From a bacterium (lineage in GTDB: Bacteria > Patescibacteriota > Minisyncoccia > Phycocordibacterales > GCA-002787175), in assembly GCA_030699905.1 (NCBI GenBank), contig JAUYKQ010000007.1:1-37542 (forward strand): a stretch of 37,542 nucleotides of DNA, in the 5' to 3' direction. Numbering within the stretch: the first letter of the stretch is position 1; every line of letters begins with the position of its first letter. The translations under genes were made by a program, and so were the position numbers. The notes below the pieces were generated by a model that had not been told where the DNA came from, did no database searches, and saw nothing but the letters and a program-made list of their open reading frames with translations. Below, in pieces: positions 15,580 to 23,703 of this stretch.

Positions 15580-17148
15580 TTACCGACCGACCACAAGTCC
15601 GCTTAACAGAATCCCGATAGAGCCAAGAAGGTGATTTATGTGCAAGGAACTTGTTTCCGCGCTTTCCTCGCGATAAGGTTCCGTTTCCACGCTTCCTTCA
15701 AACTGCTCGGTATTTACGTTCTCATAATCGGTTTGAGAATCTTGGAATTCAGAAGGAGGCGGATAAAATTCACGATAATCCGGCGCTTCTCCCTCTGGAT
15801 AAACCGGAACGAACTCTTGAGTGGGCGAAATATTTCCATCCCGACTGTCATAAGGACGGGATTCGGAAGGAGGAAGAGAGCGGAAGTCATGGATCTGCCC
15901 GTCTTGAAGCGGTATTACATACTCGCGAATACATTCTTCAATTTTAATGCGAATAGTTTCCGGATCCGGACGCTCTTCGGAAGCTCCGACATCTTCCATA
16001 ACACGTCTTTGACAATCGGCAATGTTTGGCGGCGGCATATTGTCGCCATTTTGCTGTATCTGTCCTCGGTCAGGCCGAAACTTTGTTTCATTTCCTTCTC
16101 TCGGCCCGCCAAATTCCTTAAAACATGCGTCCATTTCTTCGTGAATATCCCTATCCGGCGATTCTCCGTTTTTCATTTTGCGGATAACTTCCGAACCGAC
16201 CTTGCTTTCAAGACAAGCCAGAACTTGCGGCGGAGTATTATCCACCATCTCTCTATTTCCCGGACCGTCAGATTGTCTGAAATGGCTGTCAAAACAAGTT
16301 CTTACCGCTTCTCCTGCTTGAGGCCCCGGCATAAATTGGCCGCTTTCCATTTTGGCAATAACATCCGAACCCAACTTTTCTTTTATGCAGGAAACCACTT
16401 CCGACGGAGCATCACTTAAAGCTTTTCTCATATGCCCCATTCCTTCTTCTACATTTTTCATTTCTTCTTCCGATAAAAGACCGTGCTCTTTAGCGAAAGC
16501 GAAACATGCTTCCCTGTTATCGGGATCATTGCAGAATCTTTCGCATTCTCGTCCGCGACAACCACCCGGGCCACGGCCCCCCGTTTTTCTAAACATTTCA
16601 AGCTCTTCTTTGCTCATTACGCCGTGCTTTTCAAAGAAAGTCACGCATTCTTCTATATTATTTCCGCTCGTGCAATACGCCTCGCATTCGCTTTTATTTC
16701 CGCACCCGCCCGGCATTTCCCCATCTCTCATAAGGCGCATGAACTTCTTCGCTTCAGCGAGCTCTTTGGTCGGCATAAGACCGTTCTCCTCGGCGAAAGA
16801 AAGGCATTCCTCCATATGACTGACATTTTCGCAATACGATTCGCACTCGCGGCGCGTCTTGCATCTCCCGGGACCCTCTTTGAAATCGGCGAATTTCTCG
16901 GCGTGACGCGCCTCTTCTTCGTTCAGCAGGCCGCTTCGGCGAGCGAAATCTATGCACTGTTTCCTGTTCGCTTCGTCTTCGCAGTAAGAATGACAGGCCT
17001 CTTTGCTGCCGCAATTGCCGAGCTCCTTTACCGGAAACGAAATGCCTGAAAGTTCATTATCGCGGGGTCCTTGAGCCGACACCGTGGCTACTCCAGATAT
17101 GAATATCAGGGCGGCGGCAATTATCAAACTTATGTATTTTGAACGCAT
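15580..17148 (-). CDS. Secreted Cys-repeat surface protein
   Basis: A 522-aa exported protein of unknown function. A signal peptide (1-25, ending VSAQ) comes first. Four repeats of about 50 aa follow, each with four cysteines in the pattern C-x4-6-C-x3-(Y/F)C-x8-C-x2-F: C46/52/56/65, C96/102/106/115, C149/155/159/168 and C197/202/206/215. Then come three repeats with paired cysteines (C254/285, C312/342, C379/406), a Pro/Glu/Asp-rich tail (about 415-500) and a hydrophobic C-terminal segment (about 504-520) that could anchor it. Disulfide-rich repeats suggest a stable cell-surface protein, perhaps for host or partner contact. It starts 12 nt after the upstream gene on the same strand. Confidence 0.8.
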   Translation of the reverse strand: MRSKYISLIIAAALIFISGVATVSAQGPRDNELSGISFPVKELGNCGSKEACHSYCEDEANRKQCIDFARRSGLLNEEEARHAEKFADFKEGPGRCKTRRECESYCENVSHMEECLSFAEENGLMPTKELAEAKKFMRLMRDGEMPGGCGNKSECEAYCTSGNNIEECVTFFEKHGVMSKEELEMFRKTGGRGPGGCRGRECERFCNDPDNREACFAFAKEHGLLSEEEMKNVEEGMGHMRKALSDAPSEVVSCIKEKLGSDVIAKMESGQFMPGPQAGEAVRTCFDSHFRQSDGPGNREMVDNTPPQVLACLESKVGSEVIRKMKNGESPDRDIHEEMDACFKEFGGPREGNETKFRPDRGQIQQNGDNMPPPNIADCQRRVMEDVGASEERPDPETIRIKIEECIREYVIPLQDGQIHDFRSLPPSESRPYDSRDGNISPTQEFVPVYPEGEAPDYREFYPPPSEFQDSQTDYENVNTEQFEGSVETEPYREESAETSSLHINHLLGSIGILLSGLVVGR

Positions 17149-17160
17149 AAATATTACGGT

Positions 17161-17442
17161 TTACTCAAAAGGATTCTTGTAAGTGTCTTTGTAAGGATTG
17201 GTTTGAGGTATTTTTTCCTCCACGACCGATTCCGCTGTCGGTATTTTATTAGAAAGTTCCGCGCCGAAGCTTTGGTCTGAAATTTCGGCGCTCTCTTGCG
17301 TATCGGTTTGAGCCCCCTCCGCGTTTTCCGCGTCTTTACTCGGCGACCGCAACAAAAAAGCGGCTGTCGCTACTACTATTATCAAAACTACTGCCACTAT
17401 AACGACAATAATATTTCTATTAGCATTGGCGGTATTCTCCAT
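17161..17442 (-). CDS. Single-pass membrane protein with NPFE-type C-terminus
   Basis: A 93-aa protein from the ATG at 17442 (MENTANANRN). One membrane helix (about 10-32, IIVVIVAVVLIIVVATAAFLL) is followed by an acidic, Ser/Gln-rich outer part ending NPYKDTYKNPFE. Tails of this NP(F/Y)-KNPF form recur in CPR proteins, but I know of no function. A longer in-frame start at 17523 would place charged, Cys-containing residues ahead of the helix and has no support. It lies 12 nt before the Cys-repeat protein gene and is probably co-transcribed with it. Confidence 0.65.
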   Translation of the reverse strand: MENTANANRNIIVVIVAVVLIIVVATAAFLLRSPSKDAENAEGAQTDTQESAEISDQSFGAELSNKIPTAESVVEEKIPQTNPYKDTYKNPFE

Positions 17443-17580
17443 GATTAAATTGTACGCCCCTTTGCCAAAAGCAAAACCGCTTTCTGTGGATAAACATCCG
17501 CATCTTTTTCGAAATATTTCCATGGTTCAATTTCGCTATAGTTTTCATACGCTACAGGTTCGAGCTTCGTTCGGTAATTG

Positions 17581-17639
17581 CGACCATACGTAACACACAA
17601 AAACTCCGCGGTTGCGGAGCTTTTTGTTACGTATGGTCG
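17581..17639. repeat. 59-bp palindrome with internal terminator-like stem
   Basis: CGACCATACGTAACA (17581-17595) is complementary to TGTTACGTATGGTCG (17625-17639). Inside, AAAAACTCCGC pairs with GCGGAG and TTTTT around GGTT. It forms one long hairpin able to terminate transcription in either direction, and abuts the displaced tRNA-Pro fragment. Confidence 0.75.
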
Positions 17640-17657
17640 GGCTGCCGGGAATTGAAC
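17637..17657 (-). repeat. Displaced duplicate of the tRNA-Pro 3' end
   Basis: These 21 bp are identical to the last 21 nt of the tRNA-Pro gene (17947-17967), in the same orientation, 310 bp away. The T-stem 5' half is absent, so this is only a fragment. A further inverted, imperfect copy (CTTCAATTCCGGC) lies at about 17,727-17,739. The pair looks like attL/attR of a former integration at the tRNA 3' end. Confidence 0.75.
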
Positions 17658-17782
17658 GCTACTCGTTCAGTCCCCTTGTTGGATCCCGACGTCGCCGAAG
17701 CGGCTCGTCGGGATGCTCAACAAGGCTTCAATTCCGGCCGCAGGCAAAGCAGTTTGCCTGCTAACCCTCACTCGCTGACTTA

Positions 17783-17941
17783 GAGCCTATCCCAACAAGC
17801 ACTTTCCTACTGCAACGCGCAATCTCCGCCAAAAACATGCGAAACCTTTGGCGACATATCTTGATATGCCTTCGCAGGTTTCGCATGTTTTTGTAGCGAA
17901 GCTTGCACGTCTCGCTACGGAGTACTTATTGGGATAGGCTC
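17783..17941. mobile_element. Short inverted-repeat element next to tRNA-Pro
   Basis: Perfect 13-bp ends GAGCCTATCCCAA (17783-17795) and TTGGGATAGGCTC (17929-17941) enclose 133 bp with a central 17-bp stem (AAAAACATGCGAAACCT and its complement). There is no coding capacity and no clear target duplication. It is a third MITE-like type, distinct from families A and E, and lies between the two tRNA-Pro 3'-end copies. Confidence 0.75.
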
Positions 17942-17946
17942 TTCAT

Positions 17947-18017
17947 TCGGGCTGCCGGGAATTGAACCCGGTCTACACCCACCCCATGGGCGCGTACTAC
18001 CGGTATACTACAGCCCG
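17947..18017 (-). tRNA. tRNA-Pro(GGG)
   Basis: On the minus strand acceptor CGGGCTG pairs with CAGCCCG, with discriminator A. The D-stem is GTAT/GTAC and the anticodon stem CGCCC/GGGTG holds loop ATGGGGT, giving anticodon GGG with G37 as usual for proline. T-arm CCGGG-TTCAATT-CCCGG. It is 71 nt with a 4-nt variable loop, slightly short. CCA is not encoded. Confidence 0.92.
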
Positions 18018-18057
18018 GCTATTTGCCCATATTACCACAAAATCGGCTTTTGAAAAA

Positions 18058-18387
18058 TTACTTTGAAAATCTTTTTTTCAAATCGTTCCAATGCGACTTT
18101 AAATCCTTAACCGATTTTTCAAGCTCTTTATTGTCTACGTTTTTGGCCGCTTTGTATCTTTTGGAAACATTGTCAACAACCGCGTTGTATGACTCTTCGT
18201 TTAAATGCTTCAGATTTTCTATTTCTTCCAAAACTTCTCCTTTCATTTTCAAAACCCAACCACGCATTTTGGTTCTCTTGTTTTTGCCCTCCTTTGTGCC
18301 GTAAAGAAAGTAAGCGCCCAAAGCTGCCAAAGCGGCGGCCGCGCCCAAACCAAAACCTGTCATTTTTTCTTTATTTTTATTTGCCAT
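18058..18387 (-). CDS. YtxH-like small membrane protein
   Basis: A 109-aa protein with an Ala/Gly-rich membrane helix (10-30, FGLGAAAALAALGAYFLYGT) followed by KEGKNKRTKMRGW and a long charged, probably coiled-coil tail. This arrangement matches the YtxH family, whose members are short membrane-anchored, stress-associated proteins of unclear function. It lies 26 nt downstream of another small single-pass protein gene, probably in one operon. The family assignment rests on pattern only. Confidence 0.65.
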   Translation of the reverse strand: MANKNKEKMTGFGLGAAAALAALGAYFLYGTKEGKNKRTKMRGWVLKMKGEVLEEIENLKHLNEESYNAVVDNVSKRYKAAKNVDNKELEKSVKDLKSHWNDLKKRFSK

Positions 18388-18413
18388 AGTGATTATATTT
18401 TAATAACTGTTAA

Positions 18414-18701
18414 TTACTGACTATCGCTCTCTTCTTTTTTCTTTCTTCTTGAGCTCTTTCTCACAAAGGGCTTGAAAAAGAAGGCGAGCATTTTGTTGCC
18501 CGCGTCTTTCAGAGAGCCGCGAAATGCGCGCGCTTCGGCAATAATATTATCGCTTTCTTCCCTTACCTTTTTTGAAATACCGCGGACGTCGCGAAGCACC
18601 CCTATAACGTAAAAAAGGGCCGTTACGACAAGCGCGAACACTATCAAAAATCCCACGCCACTTATGAAAAAGAAAATGTCTGCTTGTGCCAAGTTGCTCA
18701 T
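18414..18701 (-). CDS. Small single-pass membrane protein
   Basis: A 95-aa protein: a hydrophobic helix (about 8-35), an amphipathic charged segment (VRGISKKVREESDNIIAEARAF) and a basic tail (RKSSRRKKKEESDSQ). The design resembles DUF948-like proteins, but I cannot assign it firmly. It is followed closely by the YtxH-like gene, so the two may work together at the membrane. Confidence 0.6.
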   Translation of the reverse strand: MSNLAQADIFFFISGVGFLIVFALVVTALFYVIGVLRDVRGISKKVREESDNIIAEARAFRGSLKDAGNKMLAFFFKPFVRKSSRRKKKEESDSQ

Positions 18702-18769
18702 GAATAAATTCTATCACAAGTACCCTGTATTTTAAAAGACATACACAGCCAGTTATAACTCTTCTAACT

Positions 18770-19882
18770 CTACATGAACTTCTCAACCCTGATTCCAACA
18801 AGGCGGATTTTTTGACGACCCGGATTTTCTCGGCGGTCTAAAAACGGACAAAACATGGCGGTCGCGTACCGCGCCAACATTCCGCCTTGAGATATTGGAC
18901 TTTTGAAAGTCCGGCTTCGGGAAACGGTGGTAAAGTCGGCAAAACGAACAGTCACGACCACAGTGCGAAAACTGTCAATTCCTTCCTCGATTACCCTTTC
19001 CGCCACCTGTTTGGCCAACTTTTGAACAAACGGGATAAGCTCTTTGAATTCCAGCGAATCCACGGACAACGTCTCCTGCTCGCCCACCGACTTGGCCGGC
19101 GGTTTTTCCGTGATTATCACAGAGTCGCTCTGTCCGGTAAATTTCCGATATAAATCACTTCCCCATTTCCCGAGCAGAGAACGGATTTTTTCTTCTCCAA
19201 GTTTTCTGGCCTGAACTATTTTTGTAACTCCGCATGCCTTAAATTTCGCTTCGGCCACTGGCCCCACTCCGGGGATTTTTCTAATCGGAAGGGGATTTAG
19301 AAACTCTTCCACAAATTCCTCTTTCACAACGGTAAGCCCGTTAGGTTTTTCAAAATCAGAAGCAACTTTGGCTATGAGCTTGTTCGGTCCAATGCCGACA
19401 GAACACGTCAGTTTCTCTTTTATTTTTATCTGCCTCTTTATTTTTCCGGCAATTTCGGTGGCCTTGGCGTAAGTTCCGGCAAAAGATAAGTCAAAATAAC
19501 ATTCGTCCACGGAAACCTGCTCAAAAGCCGGCTTTTCTTTTTCAAACAAAGAAACGTAAAAGGGCTTTAAATGGCGTTTTACTATGTCCATGACTTTATC
19601 CGACACTTCCCCGTATTTGCTAAAACGCGGTGTTACAAAAACAACTCCCTGAAGTCCTTCTTTTTTTGCTTTTTCGGACAGTCGCCAGGCCTGACCTATG
19701 GGGGTTGCCGAAAAAATACCGTAACTCCTCGCGGCATAACTTGAAGTGGAGACCACCCCTCTGCCAGAGCCACCTTTGGGATCCGCGCCTACGACAATAG
19801 GCAGACCTTTAAGATAAGGTTTGTCGCGCTCCTCCACAGAAGCAAAAAAAGAGTCCATATCTAAATGGGCAATGATTCTCAT
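18770..19882 (-). CDS. dinB: DNA polymerase IV (Y-family translesion polymerase)
   Basis: An error-prone polymerase that copies damaged templates. From ATG 19882 it is 370 aa and begins MRIIAHLDMDSFFASVE, the canonical Y-family start with metal ligand D8. SYAARSYGI (49-57) is the conserved palm/finger motif, and SVDECYFD (124-131) gives catalytic D126/E127. A helix-hairpin-helix follows (NPLPIRKIPGVGPVAEAKF), then the little-finger domain ending KIRLVGIRVEKFM. The usual C-terminal beta-clamp peptide (QLSLF type) is absent. An in-frame ATG at 19945 would overlap the antiporter gene and is rejected. The antiporter gene ends 32 nt upstream. Confidence 0.95.
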   Translation of the reverse strand: MRIIAHLDMDSFFASVEERDKPYLKGLPIVVGADPKGGSGRGVVSTSSYAARSYGIFSATPIGQAWRLSEKAKKEGLQGVVFVTPRFSKYGEVSDKVMDIVKRHLKPFYVSLFEKEKPAFEQVSVDECYFDLSFAGTYAKATEIAGKIKRQIKIKEKLTCSVGIGPNKLIAKVASDFEKPNGLTVVKEEFVEEFLNPLPIRKIPGVGPVAEAKFKACGVTKIVQARKLGEEKIRSLLGKWGSDLYRKFTGQSDSVIITEKPPAKSVGEQETLSVDSLEFKELIPFVQKLAKQVAERVIEEGIDSFRTVVVTVRFADFTTVSRSRTFKSPISQGGMLARYATAMFCPFLDRRENPGRQKIRLVGIRVEKFM

Positions 19883-19914
19883 CTGCACATCATACACCCT
19901 CTTCCACAGGGCTT

Positions 19915-21180
19915 CTAAATAATCATCCAATACTGCACCCCCCAAACAGCTATCGCCGCCGCAAAACTCACAAGAGCCGGAATAAATCCTATCTTAAAGT
20001 ATTCCTCAAAAGAAAGCTCCTTTATCATACCCATGGCTATGACGCCAGCGGCGCTCCCGAGGGCCAAAAGCGAACCTCCCGTTCCCACGGAAATAGCGAG
20101 AAGTACCCATAAACTGACTGAGTCCACATGTAAAATATCAATGGCAATGGCGGTCAACGGAATATTATCAAGGAAAGACGATGCCATTCCAAGCACAATA
20201 TTGCCTCCAATGACGTGAGAAACCGACTGACTTGACCCGTAAACAAATTCAGATACGTACTGCAACACTCCCAAAGCGCCAAGGGCTGAAACCGCCAAAA
20301 GAATTCCAATAAAAAACTGCAAGGAAGATATGTCGGTTTTTTGAAGCATGTGCTCAATAGACGCGTTTAGGTGGGTCTGTGTGCCGTTTAAGCTTTTCAA
20401 AACATCTATGACTATCCAGGTCAGTCCCACACCGAAAAGAATGCCTAACACAGGAGTAAGTCCGATAGCTTTAGCGGCAATCGGCATGAGAAAAGACAAA
20501 CCGACAAGCGACACAACCAGTTTTTCGGTGGAAGTCAGTTTTTCCACTATTTCGTCAGGCACATCGTCTCCCGATTCTATCACTTTGGGCATCATCATTA
20601 TGACCATGACGAAAAACAGCGCGAGCGATGGTAAGAAACCTTGCATGATAATATCTCCCGCCTCAAATTTGCCCGCAAGCCAAAGCATAATCGTAGTAAC
20701 GTCCCCTATCGGAGAAAACGCGCCACCGGCATTGGCCGCAATCACTATACCCACGGCCGCCACCAACATGTTTCTTCCTTTAAAAAACTGACGCGATATC
20801 TGAATCATGACGATAGTGGCTGTCATGTTGTCTATAATCGCGGAAAGAAAAAAGGCCAGTCCCGTCAAAGCCAGAAACTGCCGCCTGTCCGAAAGTTTGT
20901 ATTTGAATATTTTGCCCCTGATAACGTCAAAAACTCTATAGTGGACGAGAATTTCCACAAGAGACATCGCTGCCAGAAGAAACACAACAACGTTAAAAAT
21001 ATCATAGGCCACCGTAACCATCTCTTCTTTTACCAAATCAGAGTCGTGAAATCCGAGTATAATCCATAAAATCCCGCCCATAGCCAAAGCAAAAGCCGAT
21101 TTACTGACTCTGACTTTTGACTCCAGAGCAATCAAAATGTAACCGCAGATAAATACAATAGAAGCAATTAAAGCGCTCAT
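19915..21180 (-). CDS. nhaD: NhaD-type Na+/H+ antiporter (ion transporter superfamily)
   Basis: A polytopic membrane protein of 421 aa with about 12 helices, belonging to the ion transporter superfamily that includes ArsB and NhaD. The motifs FFLSAIIDNMTATIVMI (110-126) and IAANAGGAFSPIGDVTTIML are characteristic of NhaD, and their counterpart SSFLDNIPLTAIAI with GTGGSLLALGSAAGVIAMG lies in the second half. It would exchange sodium for protons to balance pH and salt. The gene precedes dinB by 32 nt and is followed upstream by a family E element at -14. Confidence 0.88.
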   Translation of the reverse strand: MSALIASIVFICGYILIALESKVRVSKSAFALAMGGILWIILGFHDSDLVKEEMVTVAYDIFNVVVFLLAAMSLVEILVHYRVFDVIRGKIFKYKLSDRRQFLALTGLAFFLSAIIDNMTATIVMIQISRQFFKGRNMLVAAVGIVIAANAGGAFSPIGDVTTIMLWLAGKFEAGDIIMQGFLPSLALFFVMVIMMMPKVIESGDDVPDEIVEKLTSTEKLVVSLVGLSFLMPIAAKAIGLTPVLGILFGVGLTWIVIDVLKSLNGTQTHLNASIEHMLQKTDISSLQFFIGILLAVSALGALGVLQYVSEFVYGSSQSVSHVIGGNIVLGMASSFLDNIPLTAIAIDILHVDSVSLWVLLAISVGTGGSLLALGSAAGVIAMGMIKELSFEEYFKIGFIPALVSFAAAIAVWGVQYWMII

Positions 21181-21194
21181 GTGTGTTTAAAAGA

Positions 21195-21355
21195 CTTTGA
21201 ATTACGAAACTCCAGATCCGCGTCTTTCTTTTCAATTTCGGCTACGGCTTTGCAAAAATTATTCAACAGATACTCTGTATATGCCTCATAATTTTTGCTT
21301 CGCCTCGCTCGAAATTGAAAAGAAATCCATCGGAAGCGAGTTTCGTAACTCAAAG
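21195..21355. mobile_element. Palindromic element, family E copy 4
   Basis: Ends CTTTGAATTACGAAAC (21195-21210) and GTTTCGTAACTCAAAG (21340-21355), flanked by the direct repeat TAAAAGA (21188-21194, 21356-21362). The interior differs from the other copies but has the same design: an outer stem TCTTTTCAATTTCG/CGAAATTGAAAAGA and an inner AAAAATTAT/ATAATTTTT. It sits directly upstream of nhaD. Confidence 0.8.
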
Positions 21356-21395
21356 TAAAAGAAGAGAAACCGAAAACCTCGGTCTTTATGGCAAC

Positions 21396-21418
21396 AAAAA
21401 AAGCCCGAAGGGCTCTTT
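21396..21418 (-). terminator. Terminator downstream of the ROK kinase gene
   Basis: On the minus strand AAAGAGCCC, TTC and GGGCTTTTTTT form a short GC stem followed by a T run. It lies about 230 nt after the ROK kinase stop. Confidence 0.7.
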
Positions 21419-21500
21419 AAAAGCCAACTATGAAAAGTATATCATTGCTGTCTTTTTTTTCATCCCCAATACACAATACCACAAAGACCATTCTTTCCTA

Positions 21501-21554
21501 TGGTATCAAATTTGTATCAATACCAAGTATTAGTATACCACAAATATTGATACG
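21501..21554. repeat. AT-rich inverted repeats, operator-like
   Basis: GTATCAAATTTGT (21503-21515) is complementary, allowing one gap, to ACAAATATTGATAC (21540-21553). Between them lie TATCAATACC and GTATACCAC half-sites. This is the only structured part of the gene-free stretch 21,419-21,647. It could be an operator or a remnant; no adjacent start codon is obviously controlled by it. Confidence 0.4.
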
Positions 21555-21647
21555 CCGCAATGCATACACAATTTCTATAGTTTATGAGTTTTGAAAACTT
21601 TCCGAGCGGGACGTGCCGTTTTTCGCAATTAAGGAACCGTACCGCTT

Positions 21648-22460
21648 TTAACGCGGGCGTAAGTACGCCAGTCCCCCGTAAAGTCCGCCGAAATCTCCGA
21701 GTTCGGCTTTTTTTATTTCCGGACATTTTGGAAAAATCTGCAGAACACGCTCTCTAGTCCTCTCCGCGACAATATCAAAAGGAATGGCCGGATTTCCCAA
21801 AATCATAGGCCCTCCCAATACCAGAACATCCGGTGAACAGTGCATTATCGTATTATAAAGCCCGACAGAAAGAACCTCCGCCGATTCTTGCCAAACTGTC
21901 GGGTCAGTAACATCTTTCGGAGATTTACCGAAACGCCTCTTGAAAGAACCGCCACCGACAAGGTACTCAAGAGTTTCGCCGTCTTTTCCTACAATCTGCT
22001 GTCCGGGTTCAAACCCCGAAACATTTTTGCTTATTTGGCCAAGAGCGACAAGTCCCCCGCCGACTCCGGTAGAGACCGTAACGTAAACAGAGGAGCCAAA
22101 TCCTTTCCCCGCGCCGAAAACAGCTTCGCCGAGGCCAACCAAGTCAGCGTCATTTACAATGTCAAAGGACACGCCCACCGCCTCCTCAATCTCTTTTTTT
22201 ATTTTTCGCCCTTTCCAGCCGGGCAGATTTGGCGACCAGACAAGCTCGCCTTTCTCTTTGTCATATACACCGGGAATTCCGCAAACAGCGCGAGATACTT
22301 TTCTGCCCTTTGTCGCCTTTTCGCGCATTTCAGAAATCAAAGAAATCGCTTCGTCAAATTCCGGCAGTGTTTTCTCAACAACCGGCTCTTCAAACCGCTC
22401 GTCTCCGTCCGAAAAAGCCACTCTTATCTTTGTCCCGCCGATATCAAAAAGTAAATGCAT
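21648..22460 (-). CDS. ROK family sugar kinase (probable glucokinase)
   Basis: A cytoplasmic ATP-dependent hexose kinase of 270 aa. The phosphate loop DIGGTK is at residues 6-11, and catalytic D104 lies in IVNDADLVGLGEA. STGVGGGLV (130-138) and the sugar ligand GFEPG (149-153) follow. The Cys cluster that binds zinc in many ROK proteins is missing, and the histidine normally after E-P-G is Q. LVLGGPMI and FGGLYGGLAYL complete the C-terminal half. It follows the phosphosugar isomerase by 30 nt, so glucose phosphorylation followed by isomerisation is the likely joint task. N-acetylglucosamine or mannose cannot be excluded as substrates. Confidence 0.87.
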   Translation of the reverse strand: MHLLFDIGGTKIRVAFSDGDERFEEPVVEKTLPEFDEAISLISEMREKATKGRKVSRAVCGIPGVYDKEKGELVWSPNLPGWKGRKIKKEIEEAVGVSFDIVNDADLVGLGEAVFGAGKGFGSSVYVTVSTGVGGGLVALGQISKNVSGFEPGQQIVGKDGETLEYLVGGGSFKRRFGKSPKDVTDPTVWQESAEVLSVGLYNTIMHCSPDVLVLGGPMILGNPAIPFDIVAERTRERVLQIFPKCPEIKKAELGDFGGLYGGLAYLRPR

Positions 22461-22490
22461 ATTGTTTTGAGAGCTTTAATTGTCCGCAAA

Positions 22491-23459
22491 TTATTCCGTG
22501 ATAAGTTTTTTAAACTCCTCAACCATCGGCACTTTTTCCGCCTCGGTACCGTAAATCAGGGAAAGTTCAAAAGCCGTCCAGTCGGCGATAAGGAGCGAGC
22601 GGAATGTTTTTTCATACTTGCCGGCGCCATCTAACCACAGAGTCGTTACCGGAAGTCCCCTGTCCTCATAAAGTTTTTCGGTGACTTTCATTCTTTTTCT
22701 GACCTGCGGATGGTCGGCGCTGTCGTTTAAAAACACAAAGTGAAAATGTTTTGAAAGATTGCCGGTGTCGCCTTTGGCGTCAAAACCTGTCATTTCGTTG
22801 TGGTTAAGTTCGGGAAACATATTGCAAAAAGCCGGAATTTTAGCCGTTTCATTAAACTTTATTTTCCAATTATAAGCGATGGATTTGTGAACCAAGGAAG
22901 AATAAATGACCGGCACTTTTCCTTTCAAACTTTCCGCGATGGCGCGACCTTCGGCGCGTAGCTCATCCGGCTTCAAAATCTCTCGAAGGGCGGAAAGTTC
23001 AGAGAAACATTCGTCCAAGCGTAAAATTTTAGCCATAGCCAGTATTGAAAAACCCAAAGCCGAGCGGGGCTGTATGCCGGTATCAGGCAATTGCACATAG
23101 GGAATGCCGTTTTCTTTCGCAAAATTCAAAAGTTTACCGCCCACCGTTATACAAGCGAGCGCGTGGCCGTTTTCAAATGCCGTCTCGGCGAAACTAATCG
23201 TCTCTTCGGTATTGCCGGAATAAGAACTGGCAACATACAAATATTCTTTCATTCGGTCTTTTGCAAGAGGTGGCAACCCGTAACTCTCCCAAACCAAAAT
23301 GTCCGCAAAAGGATTGCCTTCTTTCAAAATGTCGGCCGAGAGATGCGAGCCACCCATTCCGGCCACCACAAAACGGCTCTTTACCGGCAGTTTTTCCACA
23401 TTTACAATTTCCGGTTGCCATCCAAACTGTTTATTAAAATCCAAAATCGCCTTTTCCAT
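22491..23459 (-). CDS. SIS-domain phosphoglucose/phosphomannose isomerase
   Basis: A bifunctional-type phosphoglucose/phosphomannose isomerase (322 aa) interconverting glucose-6-phosphate or mannose-6-phosphate with fructose-6-phosphate. The two SIS domains contain GMGGSHLSADIL (34-45), SYSGNTEET (79-87), the family signature QPRSALGF (130-137), and ELNHNEMTGF with its catalytic Glu/His. It leads the operon with the ROK kinase. A promoter with 17-nt spacing lies just upstream and predicts a leader of under 10 nt. No classical pgi is in the window, so this may be the main isomerase. Confidence 0.9.
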   Translation of the reverse strand: MEKAILDFNKQFGWQPEIVNVEKLPVKSRFVVAGMGGSHLSADILKEGNPFADILVWESYGLPPLAKDRMKEYLYVASSYSGNTEETISFAETAFENGHALACITVGGKLLNFAKENGIPYVQLPDTGIQPRSALGFSILAMAKILRLDECFSELSALREILKPDELRAEGRAIAESLKGKVPVIYSSLVHKSIAYNWKIKFNETAKIPAFCNMFPELNHNEMTGFDAKGDTGNLSKHFHFVFLNDSADHPQVRKRMKVTEKLYEDRGLPVTTLWLDGAGKYEKTFRSLLIADWTAFELSLIYGTEAEKVPMVEEFKKLITE

Positions 23460-23474
23460 TTATCGTATGTTATA

Positions 23475-23503
23475 TTTATATTGTAGAATATATTGTACAA
23501 CAA
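23475..23503 (-). promoter_or_regulatory. Putative promoter of the isomerase-kinase operon
   Basis: On the minus strand TTGTTG (23503-23498) and TATAAA (23480-23475) are separated by 17 nt. The -10 box ends 15 nt before the ATG, predicting a very short leader without a Shine-Dalgarno. Confidence 0.5.
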
Positions 23504-23535
23504 AGGCACTGAAAAAACCACTTGCGAGTGACCCG

Positions 23536-23556
23536 TTCTTATGTGACGGAGGATTT
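23536..23556. repeat. Fragment of family A element
   Basis: Twenty-one bases are identical, on the opposite strand, to the TCCTCCGTCACATAAGAA core shared by both intact family A elements. No ends or target duplication remain, so this is a relic in the divergent spacer between the isomerase and the response regulator. Confidence 0.6.
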
Positions 23557-23703
23557 GTGAATTAAGACGAGGGCAGATTTATGATCCATGTTCACACAAC
23601 TTTCATAATACGCCTATAAATTGACTTTATGTGTTTTCCCGCATTTTTAAGCAAATCATGTTTTTTAATAACGTAAAAGCGTTTTTCATATTTTATAGTA
23701 GTC

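Noticed and set aside
19883-19945. N-terminal extension of DNA polymerase IV from 19945
   Set aside because: It would overlap the antiporter gene and precede the universally conserved start MRIIAHLDMDSFF with unrelated residues.
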